A stretch of DNA of 17,765 bases from CAZIHO01 sp964538875 (GCA_964538875.1 CAZIHO010000074.1:1-17765), one strand, 5' to 3'; positions 1-7,664 are shown, counted from the first letter of the stretch. The notes: generated by a model not told the origin, from the letters alone. Translations and numbers: made by a program.

Positions 1-39
1 TGTACATAATGCGCCCTCGTTTTTGCCGAGGACCCGTCC

Positions 40-948
40 ATGTGGTTTAAGAACCTGCAACTGTTCCGGCTCAAGGAGCCTTTTACCTATTCCCAGGATG
101 AGCTGGAAACCCTGCTTGCCGCCCATCGCGCCCGGCCCTGCGCGGGCCAGGATGCCTTTACCCTGGGTTGGCATCCCCCCATGGGCAATTTGGGTGACAC
201 CTTGAGCTTGATGGCCAACGGTTGCGTGCTCCTTTGCTTGCGCCGGGAAGAGCGGGTGTTACCGGCGGCGGTGGTCAACGACATGCTGGCGGAACGGATC
301 GAGCAGATTGAAACCGAGCAGGCCCGCACCCCCAACCGGCGCGAAGTGCGGGAGATGCGGGACGCCCTCTATCAAGAGTTGCTGCCCCGGGCCTTCACCC
401 GCTCCAATCTCACCTACGCCTACCTGGACCCGGACCGGCTGTGGATGCTGGTGGATACCGCCAGCGCCAGTCGTGCCGAGGATCTGGTCAGCGAATTGCG
501 CCGCACCCTGGGCAGCCTGCCGGTGCGGCCCCTATCCGTGAACCAGGCGCCCTCGGAAATCATGACCCGCTGGCTCCAGGGCCAGGATTTGCCCAAGGAC
601 CTGACCCTGGCCGATCAATGCGAACTGCGGGATCCGGACGCGGAGGGCGGCATCGTGCGCTGTCGCCGCCAGGACTTGGCCGCCGATGAAATCCAAGCCC
701 ATCTCAAGGCCGGCAAGCGCGCCGTGCAGGTGGCCCTGGAGTGGGAGGAACGGGTCGGGGTGCTGCTCACCGATCAACCCGCGTTCAAGCGGCTACGCTT
801 CGGCGATTTCTTATTGGAGCAGGCGGCGGAGACCGGGGGCGACGATCCCCGCGCCCGCTTTGACGCGGATTTCACCCTCATGACCTTGGAGCTGCGCCGC
901 TTCATCGACCGTATGCTGGAGGTGCTGGGGGGGGCCAGCGGCGATTGA
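40..948 (+). CDS. rdgC: Recombination-associated protein RdgC
   Basis: This 302-residue protein matches RdgC over its whole length (the E. coli protein is about 303 residues). The start MWFKNLQLFRL, the segment LGWHPPMG and the late stretch LTDQPAFKRLRFGDFLLEQA are typical of the family. RdgC is a cytoplasmic, nucleoid-associated protein that forms a ring-shaped dimer around duplex DNA and restrains RecA-driven strand exchange. The chosen ATG has GAGGA at 28-32, seven bases upstream, and the conserved family start is exactly at this Met. CATAAT at 5-10 resembles a -10 box, but any -35 box would lie outside the window. The gene is intact, converges with the chemoreceptor gene on its right, and has no obvious functional link to the flagellar genes. 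Identification is by family resemblance; I see no odd features. Confidence 0.95.
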   Translation: MWFKNLQLFRLKEPFTYSQDELETLLAAHRARPCAGQDAFTLGWHPPMGNLGDTLSLMANGCVLLCLRREERVLPAAVVNDMLAERIEQIETEQARTPNRREVREMRDALYQELLPRAFTRSNLTYAYLDPDRLWMLVDTASASRAEDLVSELRRTLGSLPVRPLSVNQAPSEIMTRWLQGQDLPKDLTLADQCELRDPDAEGGIVRCRRQDLAADEIQAHLKAGKRAVQVALEWEERVGVLLTDQPAFKRLRFGDFLLEQAAETGGDDPRARFDADFTLMTLELRRFIDRMLEVLGGASGD

Positions 949-997
949 GCGGCCGGGTGGGCGGCTCACCGGCCATCGCGCCGGTCGAGCGCCACCA

Positions 998-1020
998 GCC
1001 CCCCGCTCGATCCGGGGGGC
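998..1020. terminator. GC-rich inverted repeat between convergent genes
   Basis: The arms GCCCCCCG (998-1005) and CGGGGGGC (1013-1020) form an 8-bp stem with a 7-base loop, in the 78-base gap between the converging rdgC and chemoreceptor genes. Its place suggests a bidirectional transcription stop. No T-run follows on either strand, so it is not a classical intrinsic terminator. It could act only weakly or serve as an RNA 3'-end stabiliser. Confidence 0.4.
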
Positions 1021-1026
1021 GGGAAT

Positions 1027-3105
1027 TCAACCGTGGAATTGGGCCGCCAGGGACTTAAGCTGGGCGGCCAGCTCCGCCACCCGCTCCGCCTCGGAGGTGG
1101 TTTGGCGGGCGGTGCCAATATTGTCCTCGGCCCGGTTGGCCAGCCGCTCCACATTCTCGGCGATGTCCTGGGCGGCATGGCTTTGGTGGGCTAGGCTGTC
1201 CCGGATCTGGTTGGCGGCCTGCTCCACCCGGTTGGCGTGCTCCTCCACCGACGCTACCGCGTGACCGGCGTCGCTGGCGTGCTGGGCACCTTCCACCACC
1301 TGGCGGCTGCTGGCGGACACGTCTGCCGTGACCTGGCGGCTCGCTTCCTGGATGCGGCCGATCATGGCGGCGATTTCCTGGGTGGAGTTGGCGGTGCGCT
1401 CTGCCAGCTTACGCACCTCGTCCGCCACCACCGCGAAGCCCCGCCCCTGGTCCCCGGCCCGGGCCGCCTCGATGGCCGCGTTCAGGGCCAGCAAGTTGGT
1501 TTGATCGGCGATGCCCCGGATCACGTTGATGACCTGGGAAATGTCCGTGGCCAGTCCCGCCAGTTCATTCATGCGGCCTTCCGAGCTGGCCACCGCCGCC
1601 GCCGCTTGACCGATCTCCCGGGCCGCGTCATGGGTACGCTGGGCACCGCCGCGAATGGCGCTACCCGCCTGCTGGGCCGCTTCCGCCACGGTTTGGGCGG
1701 TGGCACCGGCGTCCGCCACCGAACTGGATAGGTGCCGGATCGCTTCCGCCATGGCCGCCACCTCCTGGGAATCGGACTCGGACGCCCGCAGGGACTGGTC
1801 GGCGGCCCGCTTGAGGCCCAGGCTGGACTTATCCAGGGATTGGGCGCTTTGATGAATGAGGCTGATGGCCTCGTGCAACCGGTTGCGCAGGGTGGCGACC
1901 TGCACCAGAATGGCGCCGATCTCGTCCCGGGCACCGCCGGCGATGGGCCTCGCCAGATCGCCGGACGCCACCGCCGTTACCAGGGCACTGGCCTGTTTGG
2001 ACCGGGACGCCAGGCGCAAGGTGACGAATAATCCGAAACCGCCGGCCAGCAACACCGCCAGCGCCCCTAGGGTCAGGCTGTGTCGCCAGGCCGACGTCAC
2101 CTGGTCATGCACGGCGCTCTTGGTTGCTTCAGTGGCTTGGCTCAGCCGTTCAATCTCATCTAGCAGGGCTTGGCGAATTTGCCGCCACAGGGGCGTTTCC
2201 TCCTGGTTGATGCGGGTTTTGGCTTCCTCCAGGCGGCCGGACGCAATGAGCTGATTCAACTCCTCGTGCATCTTTTGTTGTTGGGCCCGTTGCCCGCTAA
2301 TGCGCTCTACCAGTTCCCGCTGCCCGCCGGCGGCCAGATTCCTGACCGCGCCCAGCTTTTGATCGAATTCCAGGGCCGCTTTGCGATGGTTCTCCAACGC
2401 CTTAGGGTTGCCCGGGTCCAGTAATTGATTGCGCAACGCCTGGCCCAGTTGCAGGCCATGGGCGTACATCTCGTTGAAATAACGTTGCTGGAGCAAGTCC
2501 TGGTTGATAAAGCGGTTCATGCGCGCTTCGATCTGATCCGCCACCCCCACGGCGTTGAGCAGAGAAGCAATCATCAACGCCAGGGTGAAGCCGATCAGCA
2601 GCATCAACTTGCTGCCCACCCCCAGATGGTCCAGGTGCCCCAGGGTGCGGGAGGCCAGTCCGGCCAGCCCCCGGGGGATCACCGCCCCCTCGTGGAGACG
2701 AATGCGCGGGTCCCTTCCCATGGCTTGGTAGAGGGCCTGGGCGGCGGCAATCTCGTCCCGGGACGGCTTCACCCGTACCGACATGTAACCGCCGTCCAAA
2801 GTCGGCGTCACCGACGCCCGCACCCAATAATGGTCCCCATTCTGGCGCCGGTTCTTGACCACCCCAGTCCAGGGCCGCCCCTGCTTGATGGTGGCCCACA
2901 GATCCCGGAACGCCTCCGCCGGCATGTCCGGGTGGCGCAAGATGTTGTGGGGCTGGCCGACCAAGGCCTGCACGGAAAATCCGCTGGCCTTGACGAAGTC
3001 GTCGTTGCAATAGGTGATGCGCCCCTTGGCATCGGTGCGGGAAACGATGGCCACACCGTCGGGAAGGACATGTTCAACACCGGTAACCGGTTGATTATTA
3101 CGCAT
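1027..3105 (-). CDS. Methyl-accepting chemotaxis protein with N-terminal Aer-like PAS domain and periplasmic helical sensor
   Basis: This is a 692-residue chemoreceptor. Residues about 10-125 form a PAS domain with the Aer-type run NILRHPDMPAEAFRDLW, which in Aer belongs to an FAD-binding redox/oxygen sensor. A hydrophobic helix lies at 165-185, followed by about 155 residues of mostly helical sequence that look like a four-helix-bundle periplasmic sensor. A second membrane helix is at 343-363, then HAMP (about 364-418) and the signalling coiled coil. The conserved hairpin tip is near 525-565 (ADQTNLLALNAAIEAARAG, then GRGFAVVADEVRKLAERT). There is no C-terminal CheR/CheB tether of the NWETF type; the protein ends in LAAQFHG. 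It should sit in the inner membrane and control CheA through CheW. GGAAA lies just upstream of the ATG. No convincing sigma-28 or sigma-54 promoter was found in the 246 bases upstream. FAD binding is inferred from PAS similarity only. Confidence 0.93.
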   Translation of the reverse strand: MRNNQPVTGVEHVLPDGVAIVSRTDAKGRITYCNDDFVKASGFSVQALVGQPHNILRHPDMPAEAFRDLWATIKQGRPWTGVVKNRRQNGDHYWVRASVTPTLDGGYMSVRVKPSRDEIAAAQALYQAMGRDPRIRLHEGAVIPRGLAGLASRTLGHLDHLGVGSKLMLLIGFTLALMIASLLNAVGVADQIEARMNRFINQDLLQQRYFNEMYAHGLQLGQALRNQLLDPGNPKALENHRKAALEFDQKLGAVRNLAAGGQRELVERISGQRAQQQKMHEELNQLIASGRLEEAKTRINQEETPLWRQIRQALLDEIERLSQATEATKSAVHDQVTSAWRHSLTLGALAVLLAGGFGLFVTLRLASRSKQASALVTAVASGDLARPIAGGARDEIGAILVQVATLRNRLHEAISLIHQSAQSLDKSSLGLKRAADQSLRASESDSQEVAAMAEAIRHLSSSVADAGATAQTVAEAAQQAGSAIRGGAQRTHDAAREIGQAAAAVASSEGRMNELAGLATDISQVINVIRGIADQTNLLALNAAIEAARAGDQGRGFAVVADEVRKLAERTANSTQEIAAMIGRIQEASRQVTADVSASSRQVVEGAQHASDAGHAVASVEEHANRVEQAANQIRDSLAHQSHAAQDIAENVERLANRAEDNIGTARQTTSEAERVAELAAQLKSLAAQFHG

Positions 3106-3236
3106 GATGTTTCCAGCGCCCGTTGGGTAGAAAAAGTTGCCACCGCGCGGTCCGGGTCAGGGGCAGGGAAAGTCGCAGCAGGCATTGCCAGGTGCGACTG
3201 GCGGGCGGGAGTTCCTGATTGCCGCGTCATTAGGCA

Positions 3237-3254
3237 GCGGTTGCGCGCAACCGC
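3237..3254. repeat. 18-base perfect palindrome upstream of the PAS-chemoreceptor gene
   Basis: GCGGTTGCG and CGCAACCGC form a perfect two-fold palindrome centred 140 bases upstream of the receptor start and about 98 bases past the stop of the small upstream gene. As RNA it folds to a 7-bp stem with a CGCG loop, but no T-run follows. It could be a regulator site for the receptor gene or a stop/3'-end hairpin for the small gene. The sequence does not decide between these. Confidence 0.4.
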
Positions 3255-3351
3255 CGGTGTACGGGGGAATTAGCGACCAACTTGGCCAGGACTTGAACCC
3301 CTGGGGCCGGGATCGGGGGCTGGGCGGGCGGATGTGGCGGCGGGAAGCCCG

Positions 3352-3654
3352 TCAGCGGTCCGGAAACCACCGCGACCAGGCCTGTTCCGGTCCGGCCAGC
3401 AAGCCCAAGCCGTCCGGCGCGGGCTTGGGGCAGGCTGTGGCGGCACAGGCTTGTGCCACGGCGGCGGTGGCCGGGGAGAAGAATAGCTTCAGCTCGCAAT
3501 GGAGGCGTCCCTCCGATTCATGGCGCTGGAAAATCGCCATGTCCGCTGGGCAAGCCGCCGTTTGGTATTCCGCCCAGAAAAGCTCCTGGATCGGGCCCAG
3601 CGCCTCCCCCGCCAGCATGGCGTCGCCGAGATTAGTGCAAAACCAAGGGTTCAT
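3352..3654 (-). CDS. Small conserved-looking cysteine-containing protein of unknown function
   Basis: This 100-residue protein begins MNPWFCTNLGDAMLAGEAL and contains HESEGRLHCELKLFFSP. I recognise this pattern as a short, uncharacterised protein found in other gammaproteobacteria, but I know of no function. It has five cysteines (6, 36, 53, 70, 75), no signal peptide and no membrane segment, so it is probably cytosolic. The layout is an alpha-helical N-terminal half, a possible beta-strand at 49-59 and an Ala/Cys/Pro-rich tail. The reading frame extends 15 codons further upstream, but the start at 3654 has GGAG about eight bases before it, while the upstream ATG has no usable site. It lies on the same strand as the PAS-chemoreceptor gene, 246 bases apart, so it may be transcribed separately. 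It could bind a metal or cofactor through its cysteines; that is speculation. Confidence 0.7.
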   Translation of the reverse strand: MNPWFCTNLGDAMLAGEALGPIQELFWAEYQTAACPADMAIFQRHESEGRLHCELKLFFSPATAAVAQACAATACPKPAPDGLGLLAGPEQAWSRWFPDR

Positions 3655-4099
3655 CTGTGCTCCAAGGTGGGGTTGGAAAAAACCCGCAATCAGGGACATG
3701 GCCTCCCGGCCGCCAGGCTGGGAATTTGGGCGGCCATCCGGGCAATGTACCTCTAACGAACGGGAGTTGGATAGCGCACCGGGTTGTGATCCGGGGCAGT
3801 GGTCCGCTGGTCCCCAACGCCCCCTGGCTGGTGGGGATAGAGATTGCCATTCCGTGAGACCGGGTGCAAACGCAGGGCCAGGGCGAGGGCGGCTAGGGCT
3901 GCGCCGACGAATTCACATGGCATCATTCCCGGGCAGGGGGGAATCCCTATCATTCAACCCGATGGCTGCCAGCCCCGGTGGGGATCAGGGATAAATCAGC
4001 GGTTCCCCTTCACCCATCGGCCCGTTGGGGCTGGGCATTTTCCGCGTCTTGCCGCTATCAAGAGTTAGGATTGGCGGCCTTGCCGGGGAGGGGTTAACG
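3655..4099. other. Gene-poor intergenic stretch between divergent genes
   Basis: These 445 bases separate the divergent small cysteine-protein gene (-) and the orphan exported-protein gene (+), so both promoters should lie here; I could not identify either with confidence. The stretch holds a short inverted repeat (ATTCCC 3925-3930, GGGAAT 3939-3944), a longer possible stem structure at 3969-4034, and a weak open frame on the minus strand (3753-3926). No tRNA, mobile element or clear terminator was seen. Confidence 0.6.
3969..4034 (+). other. Possible folded 5' leader of the orphan gene
   Basis: CCAGCCCC (3969-3976) is the perfect complement of GGGGCTGG (4027-4034). Immediately inside, GGTG-GGG (3977-3983) can pair with CCC-TT-CACC (4006-4014), leaving a two-base bulge. 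The two stems would stack on the left side. The element ends 65 bases before the orphan gene start. In DNA this rich in GC some pairing arises by chance, and I do not recognise a known riboswitch class, so this is only a candidate leader structure. Confidence 0.25.
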
Positions 4100-4693
4100 A
4101 TGACGAACAGGTCAGATGGGCAATACAGCCGTGGGGCGGCCCGCCGTCAGGGCGCGCTGTCCCTGACCTTGGCGGTGGCGTTGCTGGCCCAGGGCTGGGT
4201 GCCGGATGGCTGGACGGCCCAGCGCCGTGCCATCACCGCTGGGGCCATGGCGCACACCATCGACGGCTGCCCGGAGCCGGGTAGCGAGGCGGCCCGGCTG
4301 CGGCCGGATTGCGATCTGGACCAGGAGGAGATCCTGGGTCCGCGTCCCTACACGGAAGCGGAGCTGCAAGGGGTGGGTTGCCTGGCGGTTGGCGGTCTGG
4401 CCACCGGTGCCGCCTATGCGGTGAATACCAATGAACTGCTGATGATCGCCGCCGGCGGCACCCTGGCGTCCGGCAGTGGCGCGGTGGTGGCCCTGGCGTT
4501 GTTGAGCACCGTGGCCGCGTCCGGGTGCGCGGTGGGGGCCATCGCCATTCCGGTCCTGAATCGCTGGTACGAAGATGGGGTCCAGTATGTGCACAGTTGG
4601 AGCCAGGACCCGGCCACGACCGGCCAGCCGGACGAGGCGACCAGTTGGCGGCAATCCTGGTTCCTGGGCTGGTGGGCGCGGGAGCCCAGATAA
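4100..4693 (+). CDS. Orphan exported or membrane protein, glycine/alanine-rich
   Basis: I do not recognise this 197-residue protein. The N-terminus has an arginine-rich start (residues 4-16), a hydrophobic run (LSLTLAVALLAQGWV) and a possible cleavage site near WTA-QR (about residue 40), so it looks exported. Residues about 90-108 and 113-152 are hydrophobic and rich in small residues (for example AAGGTLASGSGAVVALALL), as in packed transmembrane hairpins. Cysteines are at 57, 71, 94 and 143; the tail is tryptophan-rich (SWRQSWFLGWWAREPR). The ATG is preceded by a GGAGG-like run at 4086-4090. An in-frame start at 4025 is open but has no ribosome site. Strong G/C bias at third positions supports coding. 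The gene converges with flgL. Envelope location is inferred; no function is claimed. Confidence 0.65.
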   Translation: MTNRSDGQYSRGAARRQGALSLTLAVALLAQGWVPDGWTAQRRAITAGAMAHTIDGCPEPGSEAARLRPDCDLDQEEILGPRPYTEAELQGVGCLAVGGLATGAAYAVNTNELLMIAAGGTLASGSGAVVALALLSTVAASGCAVGAIAIPVLNRWYEDGVQYVHSWSQDPATTGQPDEATSWRQSWFLGWWAREPR

Positions 4694-4697
4694 AGCG

Positions 4698-4715
4698 GCC
4701 GGCGCCCCAGCCGGC
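4698..4715. terminator. Hairpin between convergent orphan gene and flgL
   Basis: GCCGGC (4698-4703) and GCCGGC (4710-4715) pair across a six-base loop in the 30-base gap between the orphan gene stop and the flgL stop. On the plus strand TTT follows, and on the minus strand a short AT-containing run follows, so it could weakly stop both transcripts. The stem is short and the T-tract poor. Confidence 0.4.
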
Positions 4716-4723
4716 TTTGGCGC

Positions 4724-5704
4724 CTAGATGTACTTGAACAGGGATAGGTCCTGCATTTTCATGAAGCTTTTTTGCGCTGCGTCCAGGGCGTTCATTTGCT
4801 GCTGGTATTGGGTGATGGCGGAGGCATAGTCCAGGTCCTGGTCCTTGGAACGGGTGCCTTGCATGGACACCATCAGGTCCTCGTTGACCATGCCTTGCTG
4901 ATCCAGGGTATTGAGGCGGGCGCCCACCTTGGCCTGGGTGTCGGTGAAGTTGGCCAGAATCGCGTCCAATTCGCCGATATAGTTGCTGATGCGGCCGGCG
5001 TCTTCATAGGTGTTGCCGGACGGCGGCGCCGGGAAGGCGGTCCCTTTTAACGCTTCGGCCAGGAGGTTGAGAGTGGAGAAGGCGTCCCGGGCGCCGTCCT
5101 GGGTGCCGTCGCCGTCCACGTCCAGGCGGGTGCCGATGTCGAAAAACACTTCGAAGCCGTTGTCCCCCTCGGCGATCTGGCGGTCGTGGGAGATGCGGAT
5201 CAGGCGCTGGCCCAGGTCGCCGTTGTAGACGTAAATGCCGCTTCCCACCGGGTTTTCTTCCACCGCCGTGGGGATGGCGCTGCCTTGATAGCCGCCGAAC
5301 AGGAAGTCGCCGTTGGCATCCCGGGTATTGGCTAGCCCTAAGAGTTCATCCCGCAGTTGTTCGATTTCATAGGCGAGGGCGGTCCGGTCCGACTGGGCCA
5401 GGGGGTCGTTGGCGCCCTGCACCGCCAGTTCTCTGGCCCGTTGCACCAGATTGACGGCACCAGCTAGGCTGGCATCCTCCAACTCCAGGCGGCTCCTGGC
5501 CCGTTGCAAGTTGGTCTGGTGCTGGGTCAGGGTGTCGATGTGCTGGGTCAGGTCTAGCACCCGCACGGATCCGGCCGGGTCGTCCTGGGGGGAGAGGATG
5601 CGGCGGCCGGTGGCCAACTGTTGCTGGGTCTTGCTGACTTCCCGTTCCCGGTCCAGCATGGCGGACAGGGCGCGGTCATACATCATGTTGGTGCCGATGC
5701 GCAT
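4724..5704 (-). CDS. flgL: Flagellar hook-associated protein 3 (FlgL)
   Basis: FlgL, 326 residues, is close to the usual length of about 320. With FlgK it forms the junction between hook and filament and is exported by the flagellar type III system, so no signal peptide is expected. The flagellin-like N-terminus MRIGTNMMYDRALSAMLDRE and the run GRRILSPQDDPAG are diagnostic, and the helical C-terminus ends in FMKMQDLSLFKYI. An unusual stretch, DVDGDGTQDGARD (residues 195-207), has the spacing of a calcium-binding DxDxDG loop within the variable central domain. The start has GAGG nine bases upstream, overlapping the end of flgK, five bases before this ATG. It is the last gene of the operon read from flgG and is followed by a convergent gene. 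Confidence 0.96.
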   Translation of the reverse strand: MRIGTNMMYDRALSAMLDREREVSKTQQQLATGRRILSPQDDPAGSVRVLDLTQHIDTLTQHQTNLQRARSRLELEDASLAGAVNLVQRARELAVQGANDPLAQSDRTALAYEIEQLRDELLGLANTRDANGDFLFGGYQGSAIPTAVEENPVGSGIYVYNGDLGQRLIRISHDRQIAEGDNGFEVFFDIGTRLDVDGDGTQDGARDAFSTLNLLAEALKGTAFPAPPSGNTYEDAGRISNYIGELDAILANFTDTQAKVGARLNTLDQQGMVNEDLMVSMQGTRSKDQDLDYASAITQYQQQMNALDAAQKSFMKMQDLSLFKYI

Positions 5705-5709
5705 GGCCG

Positions 5710-7641
5710 TTACCTCACTGCCGCGATTAGAGAATCAAACACGGTTTGGGCGGCGGTGATGACCTTGGCCGCCGCCTGGTAACCCTGCTGGAAGCGCACC
5801 AGGTTGGAGGCTTCCTCGTCCAGGTTGACGCCGCTTACGGTCTTGAGGGCGTCCTGATTGATGTCGAGCAAGCCCTGTTGGGCACTGCGGCCTACCACCG
5901 CCTGGTGGGTCAGGGAGCCCACGTCCGCCACCAGATTGCCCATGGTTTCCTGGAAGCTGGCGGTGGCGGCGCCGGTGGTGTCCGCCAGCAGGGTATTGGC
6001 GGTCTGGAGATCTGCCAGGGCCAGGATGTTGCGGTTGTCCGAGGTGCCGCCGCTGACGATGAAGTAATCGCCGTTCTGGGGCGCGCCGTTGATGACGATA
6101 TCAAAGCCGTACAGGGTCTGAGTGGCACCCGCTACGTAGGCGAAGTTGGTGCCGCCGGCTGGCGCCGGACCGGACACGTTGAAGCGGTTGAGGGCACCGT
6201 CGTAGGTCAGTTTGATTTGGGCCAGGGGCAGAATATCGTTGGGAGGCGCCACGGCGCCGTTCACCACTGGCTGGCTGATGGTGCCGGTGCCCTGGTTGGT
6301 GGTGGGCGTTTCGCCCCGCAGCATACCGGCTGCGGCGATGTCCCGGCCGTCGGTGATGGCCAAGCCGAGGTCGGAGCCGGCGCCGTACACCGGCCGTATC
6401 ATGAAGCTGTCGCCATCCGCGATGGCGCCCGCCGTCAGGCTGATGTCGAAGCCGTCCGGCAGGGTGCCGGCGGCGGGCAGCCCGGCGCCGGAATAAATGA
6501 GACTGTTGTCGGACAGCCGGGTCAATTCATAGCCGCCCGCCAGGCTGTAACTCAGCCGGTAGTCGCTGGCCACCAGGGCGGCCGGGTTGGTCACGGTGGA
6601 CTGAAATTGGGCGGTGCCGGTGTTGTCGGACCGGGGCGCTGCGGTCGCCACGGTGATGTCCGTGAAATAGTCCAGGTTGGTCTGGTTATTAAGGCTGATG
6701 CCCTGGCGGTGCTGGGCGTTGAAGGTAAAGCTCAGGCCCTGGGAAAGCAGGCCGATTTGCATCCGCGCCGGGTCCAGGATCTGGTCCCGGACCCGCACCA
6801 GTCCCCCCAACTCGCCGCCGTTTAATTCATCGGTCACCAGCAGGGTGCCGGCACCCACCGCATAGCCCACTTCCTTGCGGCCGGGGATTTCCTTGGAATC
6901 CACCAGGCTTAGATCGAATGAACCCTGGTCCAGGACCAGGGGCTGGCCCTTGCCGAAATAGATATTGATGCCGCCGCTATCTAGTTCCAGCGTGGCGACG
7001 TTCAGGTACTTGGACAAGTCGCTGACCAGTTGGTCCCGTTTGTCCAGCAGGTCATTGGGCAGGATGCCCGCCTGGCGGCCGGGGGCGCTGGTGATCTGGG
7101 TATTGAGCCGGGCGATTTCCTGGGTCAGGCGGTTGACTTCCGAGACGCCCTGGGCGAGGTCCGATTCCACCCGGAGACTGGCTTCCTGAAGCTGGCGGTC
7201 GATGGCGTGGAAGCGGTCCACCAGGGATTGGGACTCGGACAGCATCACTTCCCGGGTGGCGGTGGAGCCCGGGTCGTTGGATAGGCCCTGCACCGAGTCG
7301 AAGAAGTTTTGCAGAGAGGCATTGAGGCCGATGTCCGGGTCCGCCAGGCTACTGTCGATCTGTTCGGCGTAGCGGTAAAAGGCTTCCAGGTCACCCACCA
7401 GGGATTGGCTGGTGCGGACCTGACCGGCCAGGAACTCGTCATATTGGCGGCGCACGTTGGTTACCCGCACGCCGCTGCCCACGTAACCGGAGCCGCTGTA
7501 TTGGGGCAACTGGGTAGCGAGATCCACCCGCTGGCGGCTGTAGCCATCCGTGTTGATGTTGGCCACGTTGGTGCCGGTGACGGTCATGGCGCGCTGGAAC
7601 GCCAGCAGGGCGCTGGTGCCGATATTGAGGATATTCGCCAT
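5710..7641 (-). CDS. flgK: Flagellar hook-associated protein 1 (FlgK)
   Basis: FlgK, 643 residues, is the first hook-filament junction protein, assembled on the hook tip before FlgL. The N-terminal rod/hook motif (residues 1-35, with GTNVANINTDGYSRQRVD) and the C-terminal helix (614-643, RFQQGYQAAAKVITAAQ) are the conserved coiled-coil ends that build the core. The central part is longer than in E. coli FlgK (about 547 residues) and rich in Gly, Asn and Thr, as is usual for surface-exposed domains. A strong GGGAGGAA ribosome site lies just upstream of the ATG, the best in the operon, which fits a need for more copies or internal re-initiation. It sits 23 bases downstream of flgJ and 5 before flgL. 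Confidence 0.97.
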   Translation of the reverse strand: MANILNIGTSALLAFQRAMTVTGTNVANINTDGYSRQRVDLATQLPQYSGSGYVGSGVRVTNVRRQYDEFLAGQVRTSQSLVGDLEAFYRYAEQIDSSLADPDIGLNASLQNFFDSVQGLSNDPGSTATREVMLSESQSLVDRFHAIDRQLQEASLRVESDLAQGVSEVNRLTQEIARLNTQITSAPGRQAGILPNDLLDKRDQLVSDLSKYLNVATLELDSGGINIYFGKGQPLVLDQGSFDLSLVDSKEIPGRKEVGYAVGAGTLLVTDELNGGELGGLVRVRDQILDPARMQIGLLSQGLSFTFNAQHRQGISLNNQTNLDYFTDITVATAAPRSDNTGTAQFQSTVTNPAALVASDYRLSYSLAGGYELTRLSDNSLIYSGAGLPAAGTLPDGFDISLTAGAIADGDSFMIRPVYGAGSDLGLAITDGRDIAAAGMLRGETPTTNQGTGTISQPVVNGAVAPPNDILPLAQIKLTYDGALNRFNVSGPAPAGGTNFAYVAGATQTLYGFDIVINGAPQNGDYFIVSGGTSDNRNILALADLQTANTLLADTTGAATASFQETMGNLVADVGSLTHQAVVGRSAQQGLLDINQDALKTVSGVNLDEEASNLVRFQQGYQAAAKVITAAQTVFDSLIAAVR

Positions 7642-7664
7642 GTAGGTTCCTCCCTAGCCAGAGG

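Noticed and set aside
3164..3202. Sigma-54-like sequence (CTGGCAATGCCTGCTGC, minus strand) upstream of the PAS receptor
   Set aside because: The GG and GC elements are 11 bases apart instead of 10, a spacing sigma-54 promoters do not tolerate well, and the rest of the -24 box is imperfect.
5746..6825. Long plus-strand open frame of 359 codons opposite flgK
   Set aside because: It lies entirely antisense to flgK, which is certain. The translation is low-complexity (Gly/Val/Gln/His-rich) with no family features, as expected for mirror frames in GC-rich genes.
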